From positions 186,001 through 250,000 of the forward strand of contig CALHUI010000015.1 of assembly GCA_938039675.1 (NCBI GenBank): 64,000 bases of DNA. The letters run 5' to 3'. The notes beneath the pieces were generated by a model. The model was not told where the DNA came from, searched no databases, and saw only the letters and a list, made by a program, of their open reading frames with translations. A program made the position numbers and the translations under genes. Below, piece after piece: positions 9,744 to 18,693 of the stretch. The DNA is from an uncultured Cytophagales bacterium (lineage in GTDB: Bacteria; Bacteroidota; Bacteroidia; Cytophagales; Thermoflexibacteraceae). Positions within the stretch are counted from its first letter, which is position 1. Each line of letters opens with the position of its first letter.

Positions 9744-10256
9744 ATGGGTAGAAAAGTTCTTGTGCTGAATGCAGATTATCGGGCATTGACCGTTTGCAGT
9801 GTGTACAAAGCCTTTATTTTACTGTTTTCGGAAAAAGCGGAAGTAGTTAATAAGGTCGAAAATGTTTATCTGCGAACCGTAACACGCGCCTTTGAAGTAC
9901 CGTCTGTAATCCGTTTATATCACTACGTAAATGTGCCTTTCAAAAATGTAATGTTGAACAGGCACAATATCTTCAAACGCGACGGTGGACGTTGTTTGTA
10001 TTGTGGCTCCCGCGAAGACCTTACCTTAGACCATGTTATCCCCCGTTCACGCGGCGGAAAAACCGCTTGGACAAATTTGGTAACGGCCTGCAAAAGATGT
10101 AACACCAAAAAAGGTGATTATACACCCGAAGAAGCAAACATGCCACTGCCTTATGCACCTTTTCGGCCTTCTTATGTGGTCTTCCTCCGCGATTTTTCGG
10201 GCATAGGCGATGAAAGTTGGAAACCTTATTTGGTGCAAAATCATGTTGAGTATTAA
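9744..10256 (+). CDS. HNH endonuclease family protein
   Basis: The 170-residue protein carries a compact HNH/McrA-type zinc nuclease domain: CLYC (Cys84, Cys87), DHVIPRSRGG with His97, an Asn in the TNLV segment (Asn111), and CKRC (Cys116, Cys119). The N-terminal ~75 residues (VLNADYRALTV onward) are conserved in a family found across Bacteroidota and Cyanobacteria that sits outside restriction loci. Its biological substrate is not established. No methyltransferase or defence gene lies nearby, so a restriction role is not supported here. Confidence 0.88.
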   Translation: MGRKVLVLNADYRALTVCSVYKAFILLFSEKAEVVNKVENVYLRTVTRAFEVPSVIRLYHYVNVPFKNVMLNRHNIFKRDGGRCLYCGSREDLTLDHVIPRSRGGKTAWTNLVTACKRCNTKKGDYTPEEANMPLPYAPFRPSYVVFLRDFSGIGDESWKPYLVQNHVEY

Positions 10257-10284
10257 TTTTGCTCAACAATAATGAGTACTTTCA

Positions 10285-10869
10285 ATGAAATATCTAATTC
10301 TTTCCCTGTGTTTTGCCACGGTTTCATTGACTTTTGGCTACGCACAAAGCACTATCTCAGTAGGCCTGAAAGGCGGCCTAAACTTTGCAAATTTCGCAGG
10401 CGATAATGTCAATACAGACAGCCGAACAGGTATCAACTTCGGTGCTTTCGGCACATATAGCGTAAAAGAAACTTTTGGCATCACTGCCGAAATCAATTAT
10501 GCGCAAAAAGGTGCCAAAACCTCCAACAGTAAGCTGAACATCAACTACTTGGAAATACCTGTGCATTTTTCTTACTTCTTCGGGAAGGGAAAGGTGCGTC
10601 CTAAACTGATGGTAGGACCCTATTTGGGCTTTTTGATGAATTCGGAATTGCAAGTGGGTAATACCAAGGTGAATACCAAAGATATTTACAGCAACACCGA
10701 CTTTGGTCTGAATCTGGGCGGAGGCCTGCACTACAGCCTCGGCGATGCCAAGTGGCTCTACTTAGATGCTCGCTACGGATTGGGGCTTGCCGATGTTACT
10801 AAGGCAAGTGGCGATGTGTACAATCGCGTGTTCAGCATTAATGTAGGTATTAGTTTTGGCTTAGACTAA
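10285..10869 (+). CDS. Outer-membrane beta-barrel protein (PorT-like)
   Basis: The 194-residue protein has a Sec signal (MKYLILSLCFATVSL) cleaved after GYA. It then shows repeated amphipathic strands with GLKGGLNFAN, YLEIPVHFSYFF and a C-terminal FSINVGISFGLD. This is the pattern of the eight-stranded PF13568-type porin family common in Bacteroidota. It is likely a small outer-membrane barrel of unknown ligand. It begins 28 nt after the HNH gene, and the phosphopantetheinyl transferase starts 7 nt beyond its stop. Confidence 0.82.
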   Translation: MKYLILSLCFATVSLTFGYAQSTISVGLKGGLNFANFAGDNVNTDSRTGINFGAFGTYSVKETFGITAEINYAQKGAKTSNSKLNINYLEIPVHFSYFFGKGKVRPKLMVGPYLGFLMNSELQVGNTKVNTKDIYSNTDFGLNLGGGLHYSLGDAKWLYLDARYGLGLADVTKASGDVYNRVFSINVGISFGLD

Positions 10870-10876
10870 TACAGCC

Positions 10877-11500
10877 TTGCCGGTCGTAAAAATTGGTCAT
10901 GTAGGCGAAGAAGCAATTTGGGGGCTTTGGGAAATTACGGAAACCCTCCCCGAATTGCTTCAAATTTTAACAACACACCAAGTTAAATACCCTATTCCGC
11001 AAGGAAAATCTCATACCAAGCTAAGCGAAAGCATCGCCGCCCGTGTTTTGGCACAGCAACTCGCCACTATGGTCGGGCTGAAAGGAGGCGCAATTAAGAA
11101 AGATGCCCGCGCCTGTCCTTTCTGGGAACATGAAACCGCCCGTTTATCACTTTCCCACACAATGGGGTTTGCGGCAGCCATTATCCACCGCAGCGCTTCC
11201 TGCGGCATAGACATAGAGTGGCCGCATGAACGCATCCGTAAAATAGCTCCACGCGTTTTTTCACCCGAAGAAATCGGGCAAGCGGCAGATTTGCAACAAC
11301 TTACTACCATATGGTGTGCCAAAGAAGCCCTCTACAAATGGCACAGAGTTGGCTCATTAGAGTTCCGAACGCAACTACGAATCACATTATTAGATGGCAA
11401 TCAAATCAATGGGCGGGTGCAATACGAAAACGACGTTGTTTCCCCCCTACTCCGTCGGGAAAACTTTGGCGAGCTTGTCGTGGTTTATTGCTGGCTGTAA
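10877..11500 (+). CDS. 4'-phosphopantetheinyl transferase superfamily protein
   Basis: This Sfp/AcpS-superfamily enzyme (207 residues) has the core metal-binding motif GIDIEW (Asp112, Glu114). The downstream TIWCAKEALYKWH motif supplies Glu150 and Lys154. Such enzymes transfer phosphopantetheine from CoA to a serine of acyl- or peptidyl-carrier proteins. No carrier-protein or synthase gene lies in the window, so the partner is unknown. The start appears to be TTG at 10877. The next gene starts about 10 nt after its stop, suggesting co-transcription. Confidence 0.85.
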   Translation: MPVVKIGHVGEEAIWGLWEITETLPELLQILTTHQVKYPIPQGKSHTKLSESIAARVLAQQLATMVGLKGGAIKKDARACPFWEHETARLSLSHTMGFAAAIIHRSASCGIDIEWPHERIRKIAPRVFSPEEIGQAADLQQLTTIWCAKEALYKWHRVGSLEFRTQLRITLLDGNQINGRVQYENDVVSPLLRRENFGELVVVYCWL

Positions 11501-11510
11501 ATGCCTCCTC

Positions 11511-12287
11511 ATGAGCTGCTTATTATTTTTAACCGTCCACTACGCATCGGCGCAAAGCAGTGAGCGGGTAAAATACGGTGTCGCATTGAAAAACATCACA
11601 CCCGATGTAGCCCTTGCCACCTGTTTCAAATGGCTGCCCGTAGCAGATGTTCCTGCTAATCAGGTGTACATCCAAACACGAAACGGTGGCATCCTCAGCG
11701 GTATTCCATGGGATATCAAGCAAGCAAAGCAATTGCAAAAGAATATCAAGAAGGCAGGCGGCAAGCCAATTAAGTACCTTGTTATCAATGAATTAAACGA
11801 AGAACGAATTGCCGTTATTGCATACCTGCAAAGCAGAGGAGCAGTCCTTATTGCCGACTCCGCCACTGCCCGCGAATTGGTACAGAGCCACCGAATACGG
11901 GTAGCTATTACTATTGTTGGCGATACATCACTGACAATAGGCAAGCGACAAATTACATTTTTTCCACACGGCAAAGGCTTTTCCGATAGCGGACTGTCAA
12001 TTTATTTACCCGATAGCCAACTGTTACATGCCGGTTATTTTATTATATCGCCAACAGCCTGCTATCCTGCCATTCACCCCAAAACATCTCTGAGCGAATG
12101 GGCAATAAATCTGGAAAAGTTGTATTTTCGCTTTGCTGATGCCAAGAAAGTCATTCCCGGACAAGGACAGCCGGGTAATGCCAACCTTATCAAGCGCTCG
12201 ATTGCATTGGTAAGTAAAATTGACAAAAATAATAAACGCATACCATACATCTCTAACCAAGACCCTGATGCAGACGACGAGTATTAA
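11511..12287 (+). CDS. Secreted metallo-beta-lactamase-fold protein lacking zinc ligands
   Basis: The 258-residue protein has a short export signal ending at ASA-Q (residues 1-14). It aligns by eye along its whole length with subclass B1 metallo-beta-lactamases: the GIPWD strand, the KYLVINELNEERI segment where B1 enzymes have THAHADRI, FFPHGKGFSDS for YPGKGHTED, LLHAGYFI for the GGC region, and VIPGQGQPG for VPGHGEVG. Each zinc-binding position is changed: Glu94, Asn96, Glu98, Phe157, Tyr176 and Gln218 replace the three His/Asp ligands, the fourth His, the Cys and the last His. Catalysis is therefore unlikely, and a binding role is inferred. The ATG at 11511 follows the transferase stop by 10 nt. 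The hslV start lies inside its 3' end. The frame is open further upstream, overlapping the transferase gene. Confidence 0.72.
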   Translation: MSCLLFLTVHYASAQSSERVKYGVALKNITPDVALATCFKWLPVADVPANQVYIQTRNGGILSGIPWDIKQAKQLQKNIKKAGGKPIKYLVINELNEERIAVIAYLQSRGAVLIADSATARELVQSHRIRVAITIVGDTSLTIGKRQITFFPHGKGFSDSGLSIYLPDSQLLHAGYFIISPTACYPAIHPKTSLSEWAINLEKLYFRFADAKKVIPGQGQPGNANLIKRSIALVSKIDKNNKRIPYISNQDPDADDEY

Positions 12288-12810
12288 ATCGACAACAGTA
12301 GTGGCAATTGCTCACAACGGAAAAATCGCCATTGGTGCAGACGGTCAGGCAACCACGGGAGCTACTGTTGCAAAAAACAATGTTCGCAAACTCCGCAAGC
12401 TCAACGAAGGGCGTGTAGTGGCGGGGTTTGCAGGTTCAACAGCCGATGCTTTCACCCTTTTGGAACGTTTCGAGGAAAAACTCAGTGCCTACGGTGGAAA
12501 TATGAAGCGCGCAGCTATTGAACTTGCCAAAGATTGGCGCACCGACCGCTTTCTTCGCCGCTTGGAAGCAATGATGATTGCTGCCGGCAAAGATGAAATC
12601 CTCATTATTTCAGGTACGGGCGATGTATTAGAGCCTGATAATCAGATAGCTGCCATCGGATCGGGGGCTATGTATGCCCAATCGGCAGCATTGGCGCTCA
12701 AAAAGCACGCCACACACCTCTCAGCCGAAGAAATGGTGCGCGAATCGCTGACCGTTGCCGCCGATATCTGCATTTATACCAACCATAACTTTATTATTGA
12801 AGTGTTATAG
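12268..12810 (+). CDS. hslV: ATP-dependent protease subunit HslV
   Basis: The 180-residue protein is the proteasome-like peptidase of the HslUV complex. After a short propeptide, mature HslV should begin at Thr9 (TTVVAIAHNG), the catalytic nucleophile. GADGQATTG, GFAGSTADAF, ELAKDWRTDR and DICIYTNH are all family signatures. The ATG at 12268 overlaps the preceding gene by 20 nt, suggesting translational coupling. The ATPase partner gene hslU is not in the window. The stop overlaps the converging hydrolase gene by 6 nt. Confidence 0.95.
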   Translation: MQTTSIKSTTVVAIAHNGKIAIGADGQATTGATVAKNNVRKLRKLNEGRVVAGFAGSTADAFTLLERFEEKLSAYGGNMKRAAIELAKDWRTDRFLRRLEAMMIAAGKDEILIISGTGDVLEPDNQIAAIGSGAMYAQSAALALKKHATHLSAEEMVRESLTVAADICIYTNHNFIIEVL

Positions 12811-13770
12811 CAGGTCTTTTACCCATTCAATTGCCCGTTGCTCTACGTAAGTTTCGTTGGTGCCGTGCAGTTGAAAACCCACATGGCCTCCTTGTGTGGT
12901 CAGTTCCAAGTACAAATACGGGTTTTGTTCTGCCTGTTGTTTAGGAAAACACCCTTCCGTTAGAAAGGGGTCATTCAGCGCGTTAATGAGTAGTGTGGGT
13001 ATGCGAATCCCGTCCAAAAAATTTTTAGAACTCACACTATTGTAATAATCATCTGCATCGCGGAAGCCGTGCAGCGGTGCGGTAAACAGGTTGTCAAAGT
13101 CTTTGAAAATTTTCACCTTCTTAAAATCCTCATAGCGGATATATTGAGGCATTATCTGGGATTTCAACTTGATTTTTTGCTCTAAGCGTCGCAAAAATTT
13201 GTTGGTGTAAAAAATTTTATCTGGCTTAGAAAGTTCTTCGCCACAACTTGCCAAATCACAAGGAACAGACACAGCCAACCCTTTTTTTATTTGCGGAGCA
13301 ACAGCCTCCCCTCGTTCGCCAAGGTATTTCAACGTCATGCTACCGCCAAGACTGAAGCCGGCAAGCAAAATTTGTTCGTAGCCTTTGCGGATGGCATGTT
13401 GTACTACCGTGTCTAAGTCGGGTGTATCGCCGTGATGATAAAAGCGCGGTAAACGATTAGGCTCGCCGCTGCAACTGCGACAGTTCCAGCCCAAACCGTC
13501 CCAGCCTGCGCGGAACATTGCCTTAATTAATCCCCTTACATAATGCCTGTCTGAACTGCCTTCCAGCCCATGAGTTACAATAACCAATTTGCTACTACCT
13601 TGTACAGCCCAATCCAAATCCAAAAAATCTCCATCGGGCGTTTCAATCCGCTCCCGTTGGTAGTTTACCCCTTTTACTTTTCGGAAAAGGCTTGGTATGA
13701 CTGTTTGTAAATGAGGATTTTTGAAAAAATAAGCAGGTGCTTTATAGTGTTCAACAATGCGTACAGGCAT
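12805..13770 (-). CDS. YheT family alpha/beta hydrolase
   Basis: The ~321-residue protein matches the YheT/EMB8 branch. It has the N-terminal NPHLQTVIPSLFR signature, then the oxyanion-side VTHGLEGSSDRHYVRG. The nucleophile elbow is GFSLGGSMTLKYLG, LLINALNDPFL carries the acid, and the catalytic His is in the late GGHVGF. The family hydrolyses esters, but natural substrates are mostly unknown. The preferred start is ATG 13770 (MPVRIVEH). A start at 13800 is open but would overlap the upstream lipoprotein gene. Confidence 0.87.
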   Translation of the reverse strand: MPVRIVEHYKAPAYFFKNPHLQTVIPSLFRKVKGVNYQRERIETPDGDFLDLDWAVQGSSKLVIVTHGLEGSSDRHYVRGLIKAMFRAGWDGLGWNCRSCSGEPNRLPRFYHHGDTPDLDTVVQHAIRKGYEQILLAGFSLGGSMTLKYLGERGEAVAPQIKKGLAVSVPCDLASCGEELSKPDKIFYTNKFLRRLEQKIKLKSQIMPQYIRYEDFKKVKIFKDFDNLFTAPLHGFRDADDYYNSVSSKNFLDGIRIPTLLINALNDPFLTEGCFPKQQAEQNPYLYLELTTQGGHVGFQLHGTNETYVEQRAIEWVKDLL

Positions 13771-13774
13771 AGCT

Positions 13775-14488
13775 TTATTGTATGAGTTGGTATTCTTCAA
13801 TGATAATCAGACCAGCCTGCGGAGTTTCGGTAGTGCGAAAGGTGCTGGCTTTTAGGTCAGTGATGGAAAGTTGACGCCCCGTAGTAGCTCCACCCAAAAT
13901 CAACCCGCGATTGTCAGGTGCAACCATCCATACGGTGGCATTGACTTGCTGCCCTGCATTAGGACAACCCGAAGCGTTGAAAATATGAATGAAGTTGTCG
14001 CGACGAAACTCGTACACCTGAGTAAACGCACAGGTTGTATTCACTATACCATTGAGGTTATAAGAAACCCGACGCCAGCGTCGGCTGAACCTCCCCGCAA
14101 GAGCATTTTGAATAGTTGATTCAGTAATGCGAATCGTTCGCGTATATTCCAAGTCGCGGGTATTGAAAGATATGGAGGCATTTAAAGGGTCGCTCCAATT
14201 ATTGGCTGAACCTCGCTCAACGCTTGCATAATACCCCAGAGTGCCGAATGGGAGGCCCGTAAATATAGCTATGCCGTTCCTGTCGGTCTGTTTAGGCGGA
14301 ATCGCCTGCCGGTCATTGATAAAGGCTTCTTGGTCAGCATAGAGGATAACTGTTGCCCCTTCTATCGGTTGGTTATTAAAATTGACAACCTTTATTTGCA
14401 AAGCAAAGCCGGGAGAGAAAGTTTCTCGCGGCTTGCAGGCGCTAATCATCAGAACAAACAGCAAAAAAGCCGGCCATTGAAATCGCAT
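13775..14488 (-). CDS. Lipoprotein with carboxypeptidase-regulatory-like domain
   Basis: The 237-residue protein has a lipoprotein signal with lipobox ISAC (Cys18). A short Ig-like/carboxypeptidase-regulatory-like domain follows (residues ~30-90, with QPIEGATVILYAD and DRNGIAIFTGLP). The C-terminal half begins GRFSRRWRRVS and resembles the lipocalin-like domains of Bacteroidota lipoproteins. I do not recognise a named family, and function is unknown. Its stop is 4 nt before the hydrolase's preferred start, so the two are probably co-transcribed. Confidence 0.75.
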   Translation of the reverse strand: MRFQWPAFLLFVLMISACKPRETFSPGFALQIKVVNFNNQPIEGATVILYADQEAFINDRQAIPPKQTDRNGIAIFTGLPFGTLGYYASVERGSANNWSDPLNASISFNTRDLEYTRTIRITESTIQNALAGRFSRRWRRVSYNLNGIVNTTCAFTQVYEFRRDNFIHIFNASGCPNAGQQVNATVWMVAPDNRGLILGGATTGRQLSITDLKASTFRTTETPQAGLIIIEEYQLIQ

Positions 14489-14558
14489 AAGTATCTGTTT
14501 TTACAGTTTCAAAATTAATTCATTTCAATGACGCACAAAACCTGTTGAGCATTGCATG

Positions 14559-17500
14559 TCAGGCTTTTGCAACAATGCGCGGCGGCAACAGCTTGTACAT
14601 AACGGGTGTTACCAATCGTGAAAGTAGCGTAGAGCTAATCAACCCGCCAATCAGCACCAATGCCAGCGGCGAATACAAAGGGCTGTACTCCAATACTAAA
14701 GGAATCAGGCCGCCGATGGCAGTCAATGAGGTCAGCACGATGGGAACAAACCGAATCTCGCCTGCTTTCTGGATGGCTTCATCCAATGGAAGCCCTTCTT
14801 CGCGCAGTTGGTTTGTAAAATCAACCAGTAAGATGGAATTTTTTACCTCTATGCCAACAAGTGCGATTAGTCCGACTACGGCTGTAAAGGAGAATGTATT
14901 GCCGGTCAGTAAAAGTATCATAATAGCACCAATAATGCCCAAAGGAATGACTGAAAGCACAATGAAAGTACTTTTGAAGGTTTTAAATTCCAGCACCAGA
15001 ATACCAAAGAAGCCGAACGCCGTAATCAATATAATAGTACCAAGGCCGCCGAAACTTTTTTCTTTGTTTTCCTGCTCGCCTGCCACCATGTAGGTATAGC
15101 CTTTAGGCCAAGAGTAACTTTCCAATTTTTTGACAACTTCCTGATTTACATTATCGGTCAGATAACCGGTAGTCAGATAAGACGAAACCGTTACAAAGCG
15201 CGTCCTGTTGTAGTGGCGAATTTGATTGGGCGATGTTTCCATTTGAATATCAGCCAATTGTCGCAAAGGAATAGCCGTTCCCTGAATATTGTTCACGTAC
15301 AATCGGTCAAATACACTCAAATCCTGCACACTGCCGGTTTTGGCAAGCGTGAGTTTGATATTGGCTTCTTCGCCCGCATTATTGCGGAACTTACCAATAT
15401 TTAAGCCCGCAATCCCCAAACGAATCATGCGGTCAATTTCGCTGACAGGTACGCCCAACATTCCTGCTTTTACTTTATTGGCAACTACCCGTAAATCTGT
15501 GGGCATCGTTTTGATAGGATTATTGACATAAATGGTGCCTTCGGTTTCTAACAATATTCGTTCTATTTGTGCTGCCAGAAACTGCAAGGTGTCTAAATTG
15601 TCGCCCATGATGCGGTATGCCAGCGGAGCTTCTAACGGTGGGCCTTGTTCAAAATCTTTTACTTCAATGCGTGCATTGGGATAGTTGGCAAGTTGCTGCC
15701 GCAAAGTATCTATTAGTGCTACTTTTTCCTCTGTACGCGTCGTGTTAAGTTGCACAAATACTTGGGCGAAATTTTCAGCTTCTTCTCTCTGAACCACATT
15801 ATAGTAAATACGTGGGTTGCCTTTTCCAACATTGGTGGCAAAATTTTTTATCTGTGGATAAGTTGTCAGTATGCTGTCTACATGTTGCGTAATACGGTCT
15901 GTTTCTGCCAAATTAGTACCTACCGGCGTTTCTACATTGATAAGAAACATGGGCTTTTCCGACTTGGGAAACAGGCTGAAACCTACCAACGGAATTAGCA
16001 ACAGACTACCGCCAAAAATGAGTGCTGCTGCCAATAGGGTTAATGCCGGATGCTTCAGCGCCCAGTTCAGCACACGACTGAATGAACCGGAAATTACCCA
16101 TTGCAAACCGCGCATGAATCGGTTGCCGCCTTGGCTGTGGTGCTCCGAAAGCAGCCTGCCCGAAAGGAAAGGAACGATTGTTAAAGATACTATCAAAGAT
16201 GCAATGACGGTAAAAATTACTGCCGCAGGCATACTTCTGATAAAATCTCCGGCAGATTCGGGCAAAAACATTAACGGCATAAAGGCAAAGCACAGTGTAG
16301 CTGTACACCCTACAACCGCCAGCCCGATTTGCTTAGTCCCCATAATGGCTGCCTCCATACGCGAGTGGCCTTCGCGCATGTAGCGCTCAATGTTTTCTAC
16401 TACCACAATACTGTCGTCTACCAAAATGCCCAGAGCGATAATCATTCCGACTATACTGAGTTGATTAATGGTAAAGCCAAAGACGTTGAGCAAAATCAGG
16501 CCAATGGCAAGCGAAAGCGGAATGGAAATCATTACTACTATTGATGCCCGATAGCCAAGCGGCAACAAGGTAATAAGCACCAACCCAATGGCAATCATGA
16601 AATCAATTCCAAATCGGGAGAGTCGCTTTTCAACACTTTTGGTTTGGTCAAAAACTTTGGCAAAAGCAATATTAGATGGTAATTCTTTTTGAAAATCGGC
16701 AACAATAGGTTCTACCAAATCCCTAACTTTCAAAATATTTTGACCATCTTTTTGTGCAGCAGTTATAAAAACCGAACGATGACCGTTGTATCGGGTCAGG
16801 TGTTTTTCATCTTCATAGTCGGTGTGAACATCGGCAATATCTTTCAGGTAAATAACCTTAGTACCGTTGCTGCCGACAATGGTATTTTTGATTTCCTCGA
16901 TTGACTCATAATCACCGCTAGATTTGACGTTGAACTTGCGCGTTCCTGCACTCAGGCTGCCACCAGGTATGTTCAGGTTTTCACTTTGTATGGCACCAAT
17001 CACTCTTGAAACAGGAATTTTTTGCTGTGCCATCTTTTCCAGATTCAGCACCACTTCCACCTCGTTGGCAGGATAGCCCCATGTTTTCACTTTTTTGAGG
17101 GCAGGAATTTTTTCTAAGCGTTTTTCTAATTTTTCCGACCATTCTCGCAATTGTTCGTAAGGAGCATTGGCACTTATAAGAGCAAATTGATAAATATTTA
17201 CATCCGAAGGCGATATTCTTCGCACCTCAATGCTGAAAATATCGCTTGGTAAATCTTTGCGAGTTGCTTCTACCTCGCGCACCATTTCCTGATATTTGGT
17301 ATCGGGGTCTTCGCTGTAAAGAAACTCAACATTGATAAGGGCTAAGCCGTCATATATGGTAGATTGAATCCGCTTCAAGTTATCTAATTCGCTGATGCGT
17401 TTTTCCAATGGATTCACAACCAGTTTTTCCATATCGGCCTGACTTGTGCCGGGATACACCACCACTACCGGAAATTGAGGGCTTTGCAGCTCCGGGTCTT

Positions 17501-17606
17501 CTCCGCGCGGCATATTAAACAAGGTAAAAATACCCAGTGATAAAACGCCCAAAAATACCACCAGCGTAAACTGATAGTTTTTGACTGCATATTCTGATAT
17601 CTTCAT
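14559..17606 (-). CDS. RND efflux transporter permease (AcrB/MexB family)
   Basis: The 1015-residue inner-membrane pump has the two-fold RND layout: twelve membrane segments and two large periplasmic loops. PRGEDPELQSPQFPVVVVYPG is the N-terminal family mark. TM4 holds the paired aspartates of the proton relay (LVDDSIVVVEN), and the second half has the GLIALVGIEVKNSILLVDF segment. It is the last gene of a TetR-TolC-adaptor-permease operon, 12 nt after the adaptor gene. The likely role is proton-driven export of drugs or other amphiphiles; the substrate is not predictable. Confidence 0.93.
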   Translation of the reverse strand: MKISEYAVKNYQFTLVVFLGVLSLGIFTLFNMPRGEDPELQSPQFPVVVVYPGTSQADMEKLVVNPLEKRISELDNLKRIQSTIYDGLALINVEFLYSEDPDTKYQEMVREVEATRKDLPSDIFSIEVRRISPSDVNIYQFALISANAPYEQLREWSEKLEKRLEKIPALKKVKTWGYPANEVEVVLNLEKMAQQKIPVSRVIGAIQSENLNIPGGSLSAGTRKFNVKSSGDYESIEEIKNTIVGSNGTKVIYLKDIADVHTDYEDEKHLTRYNGHRSVFITAAQKDGQNILKVRDLVEPIVADFQKELPSNIAFAKVFDQTKSVEKRLSRFGIDFMIAIGLVLITLLPLGYRASIVVMISIPLSLAIGLILLNVFGFTINQLSIVGMIIALGILVDDSIVVVENIERYMREGHSRMEAAIMGTKQIGLAVVGCTATLCFAFMPLMFLPESAGDFIRSMPAAVIFTVIASLIVSLTIVPFLSGRLLSEHHSQGGNRFMRGLQWVISGSFSRVLNWALKHPALTLLAAALIFGGSLLLIPLVGFSLFPKSEKPMFLINVETPVGTNLAETDRITQHVDSILTTYPQIKNFATNVGKGNPRIYYNVVQREEAENFAQVFVQLNTTRTEEKVALIDTLRQQLANYPNARIEVKDFEQGPPLEAPLAYRIMGDNLDTLQFLAAQIERILLETEGTIYVNNPIKTMPTDLRVVANKVKAGMLGVPVSEIDRMIRLGIAGLNIGKFRNNAGEEANIKLTLAKTGSVQDLSVFDRLYVNNIQGTAIPLRQLADIQMETSPNQIRHYNRTRFVTVSSYLTTGYLTDNVNQEVVKKLESYSWPKGYTYMVAGEQENKEKSFGGLGTIILITAFGFFGILVLEFKTFKSTFIVLSVIPLGIIGAIMILLLTGNTFSFTAVVGLIALVGIEVKNSILLVDFTNQLREEGLPLDEAIQKAGEIRFVPIVLTSLTAIGGLIPLVLEYSPLYSPLALVLIGGLISSTLLSRLVTPVMYKLLPPRIVAKA

Positions 17607-17618
17607 CTCGCCCGAACG

Positions 17619-18680
17619 TTATGGATTGATAGAAATGTTTGCATTTTCAGTCAAGTATGCTGAACCTGATGTAATAATTTTTTGATTACCCTGCAACCCG
17701 CTTGCGATAAAAGCCTCAGTATTGCGAATAAAAGCAACCTTAACGGGTAATTTTTTTGCTTTGCCATTTTTAGGAACAAATACAAAAGCCTCATTGCCTC
17801 TGCCTTCAATAATGGCATCAATCGGGATAGCAACAAACGATTGATTGATAGTTGGTGTAATGGTTACGGTTGCAAAAAGCCCTGTAACTAATGCAGGAAT
17901 ATTGCCGGCTGTCAATTTTATTTCTACTTGATAAAGGCTGTTGGAAGGGTCGGCAGCTTGTGCCAAATTGCTGACCTTTCCGCTCCACTCTTGCCCCGGG
18001 TATGCATCAAAGCGCACAACAGCCGGGTCGCCTATTTGCAAGCGCACTCTGTCCTTATCGGCAACGCCTACACGTATGACATAGCTTTGCGAACCTGCTG
18101 CCTGCAAAAAGAGCACAGGCGTACCCGGGCCTACTAACTCTCCTTCATTCATCAGCTTGCGGATGATTTTTCCTGCAGAAGTTGCCCGTATTTCGGAATA
18201 ACTTTGGTTAAACTTTGCTATTTCTACGTTTTGTCGAGCAATATTGTAGGCTGTCGTTACATTTTGCAATTGCTCCAATGTTGCCACACTGTCTGCATAG
18301 AGGCGTGTGATACGTTCCAGGTCGCGTTCGGCTTTGGCAAGTCCTTCGCTTGCTTGCTTGGCTTGTGCGTTAATTTCGGTTAGGTCGAGCGAAGCCAGCA
18401 GTTGCCCTGCTTGTACACTCTGCCCTTCTTCTACGTAGATTTTACGAATAATTCCGCCTGTTTTGAACGAAAGGCGGGCTTCGTTCTCCGATGCAACCAG
18501 TCCGGCAGCGTTGATGGGTTCTGAGATTTCACGAACTTGCGCCACGGCAAGTTTTACGGGAATGACCTCACCTTTGGCAGGCGGTTCATTGCGGTCTTTG
18601 GCCGACTTCTGTGCCGCCTGATTATCCGAGCAGGCAAAGGCTAGGGAGGAGACTACAAGTAAATACAATATTTTTTTCAT
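17619..18680 (-). CDS. RND efflux periplasmic adaptor (membrane fusion protein)
   Basis: The 353-residue lipoprotein has lipobox AFAC at residue ~17. Its order is barrel-sandwich half (YVEEGQSVQAGQLLASLD), an alpha-hairpin of ~65 residues, the second sandwich half (VTPGTPVLFLQ-like region) and a beta-barrel with LVTGLFATVTI. This is the HlyD/AcrA architecture that bridges pump and outer-membrane channel. It sits 12 nt upstream of its permease and 13 nt downstream of the TolC gene, so all three should share a transcript. Confidence 0.92.
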   Translation of the reverse strand: MKKILYLLVVSSLAFACSDNQAAQKSAKDRNEPPAKGEVIPVKLAVAQVREISEPINAAGLVASENEARLSFKTGGIIRKIYVEEGQSVQAGQLLASLDLTEINAQAKQASEGLAKAERDLERITRLYADSVATLEQLQNVTTAYNIARQNVEIAKFNQSYSEIRATSAGKIIRKLMNEGELVGPGTPVLFLQAAGSQSYVIRVGVADKDRVRLQIGDPAVVRFDAYPGQEWSGKVSNLAQAADPSNSLYQVEIKLTAGNIPALVTGLFATVTITPTINQSFVAIPIDAIIEGRGNEAFVFVPKNGKAKKLPVKVAFIRNTEAFIASGLQGNQKIITSGSAYLTENANISINP

Positions 18681-18693
18681 AGTAATAAATTTT

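Noticed and set aside
9744-10256. HNH protein as part of a restriction or defence system
   Set aside because: No methyltransferase, specificity or other defence gene is adjacent, and the family is widespread outside such loci.
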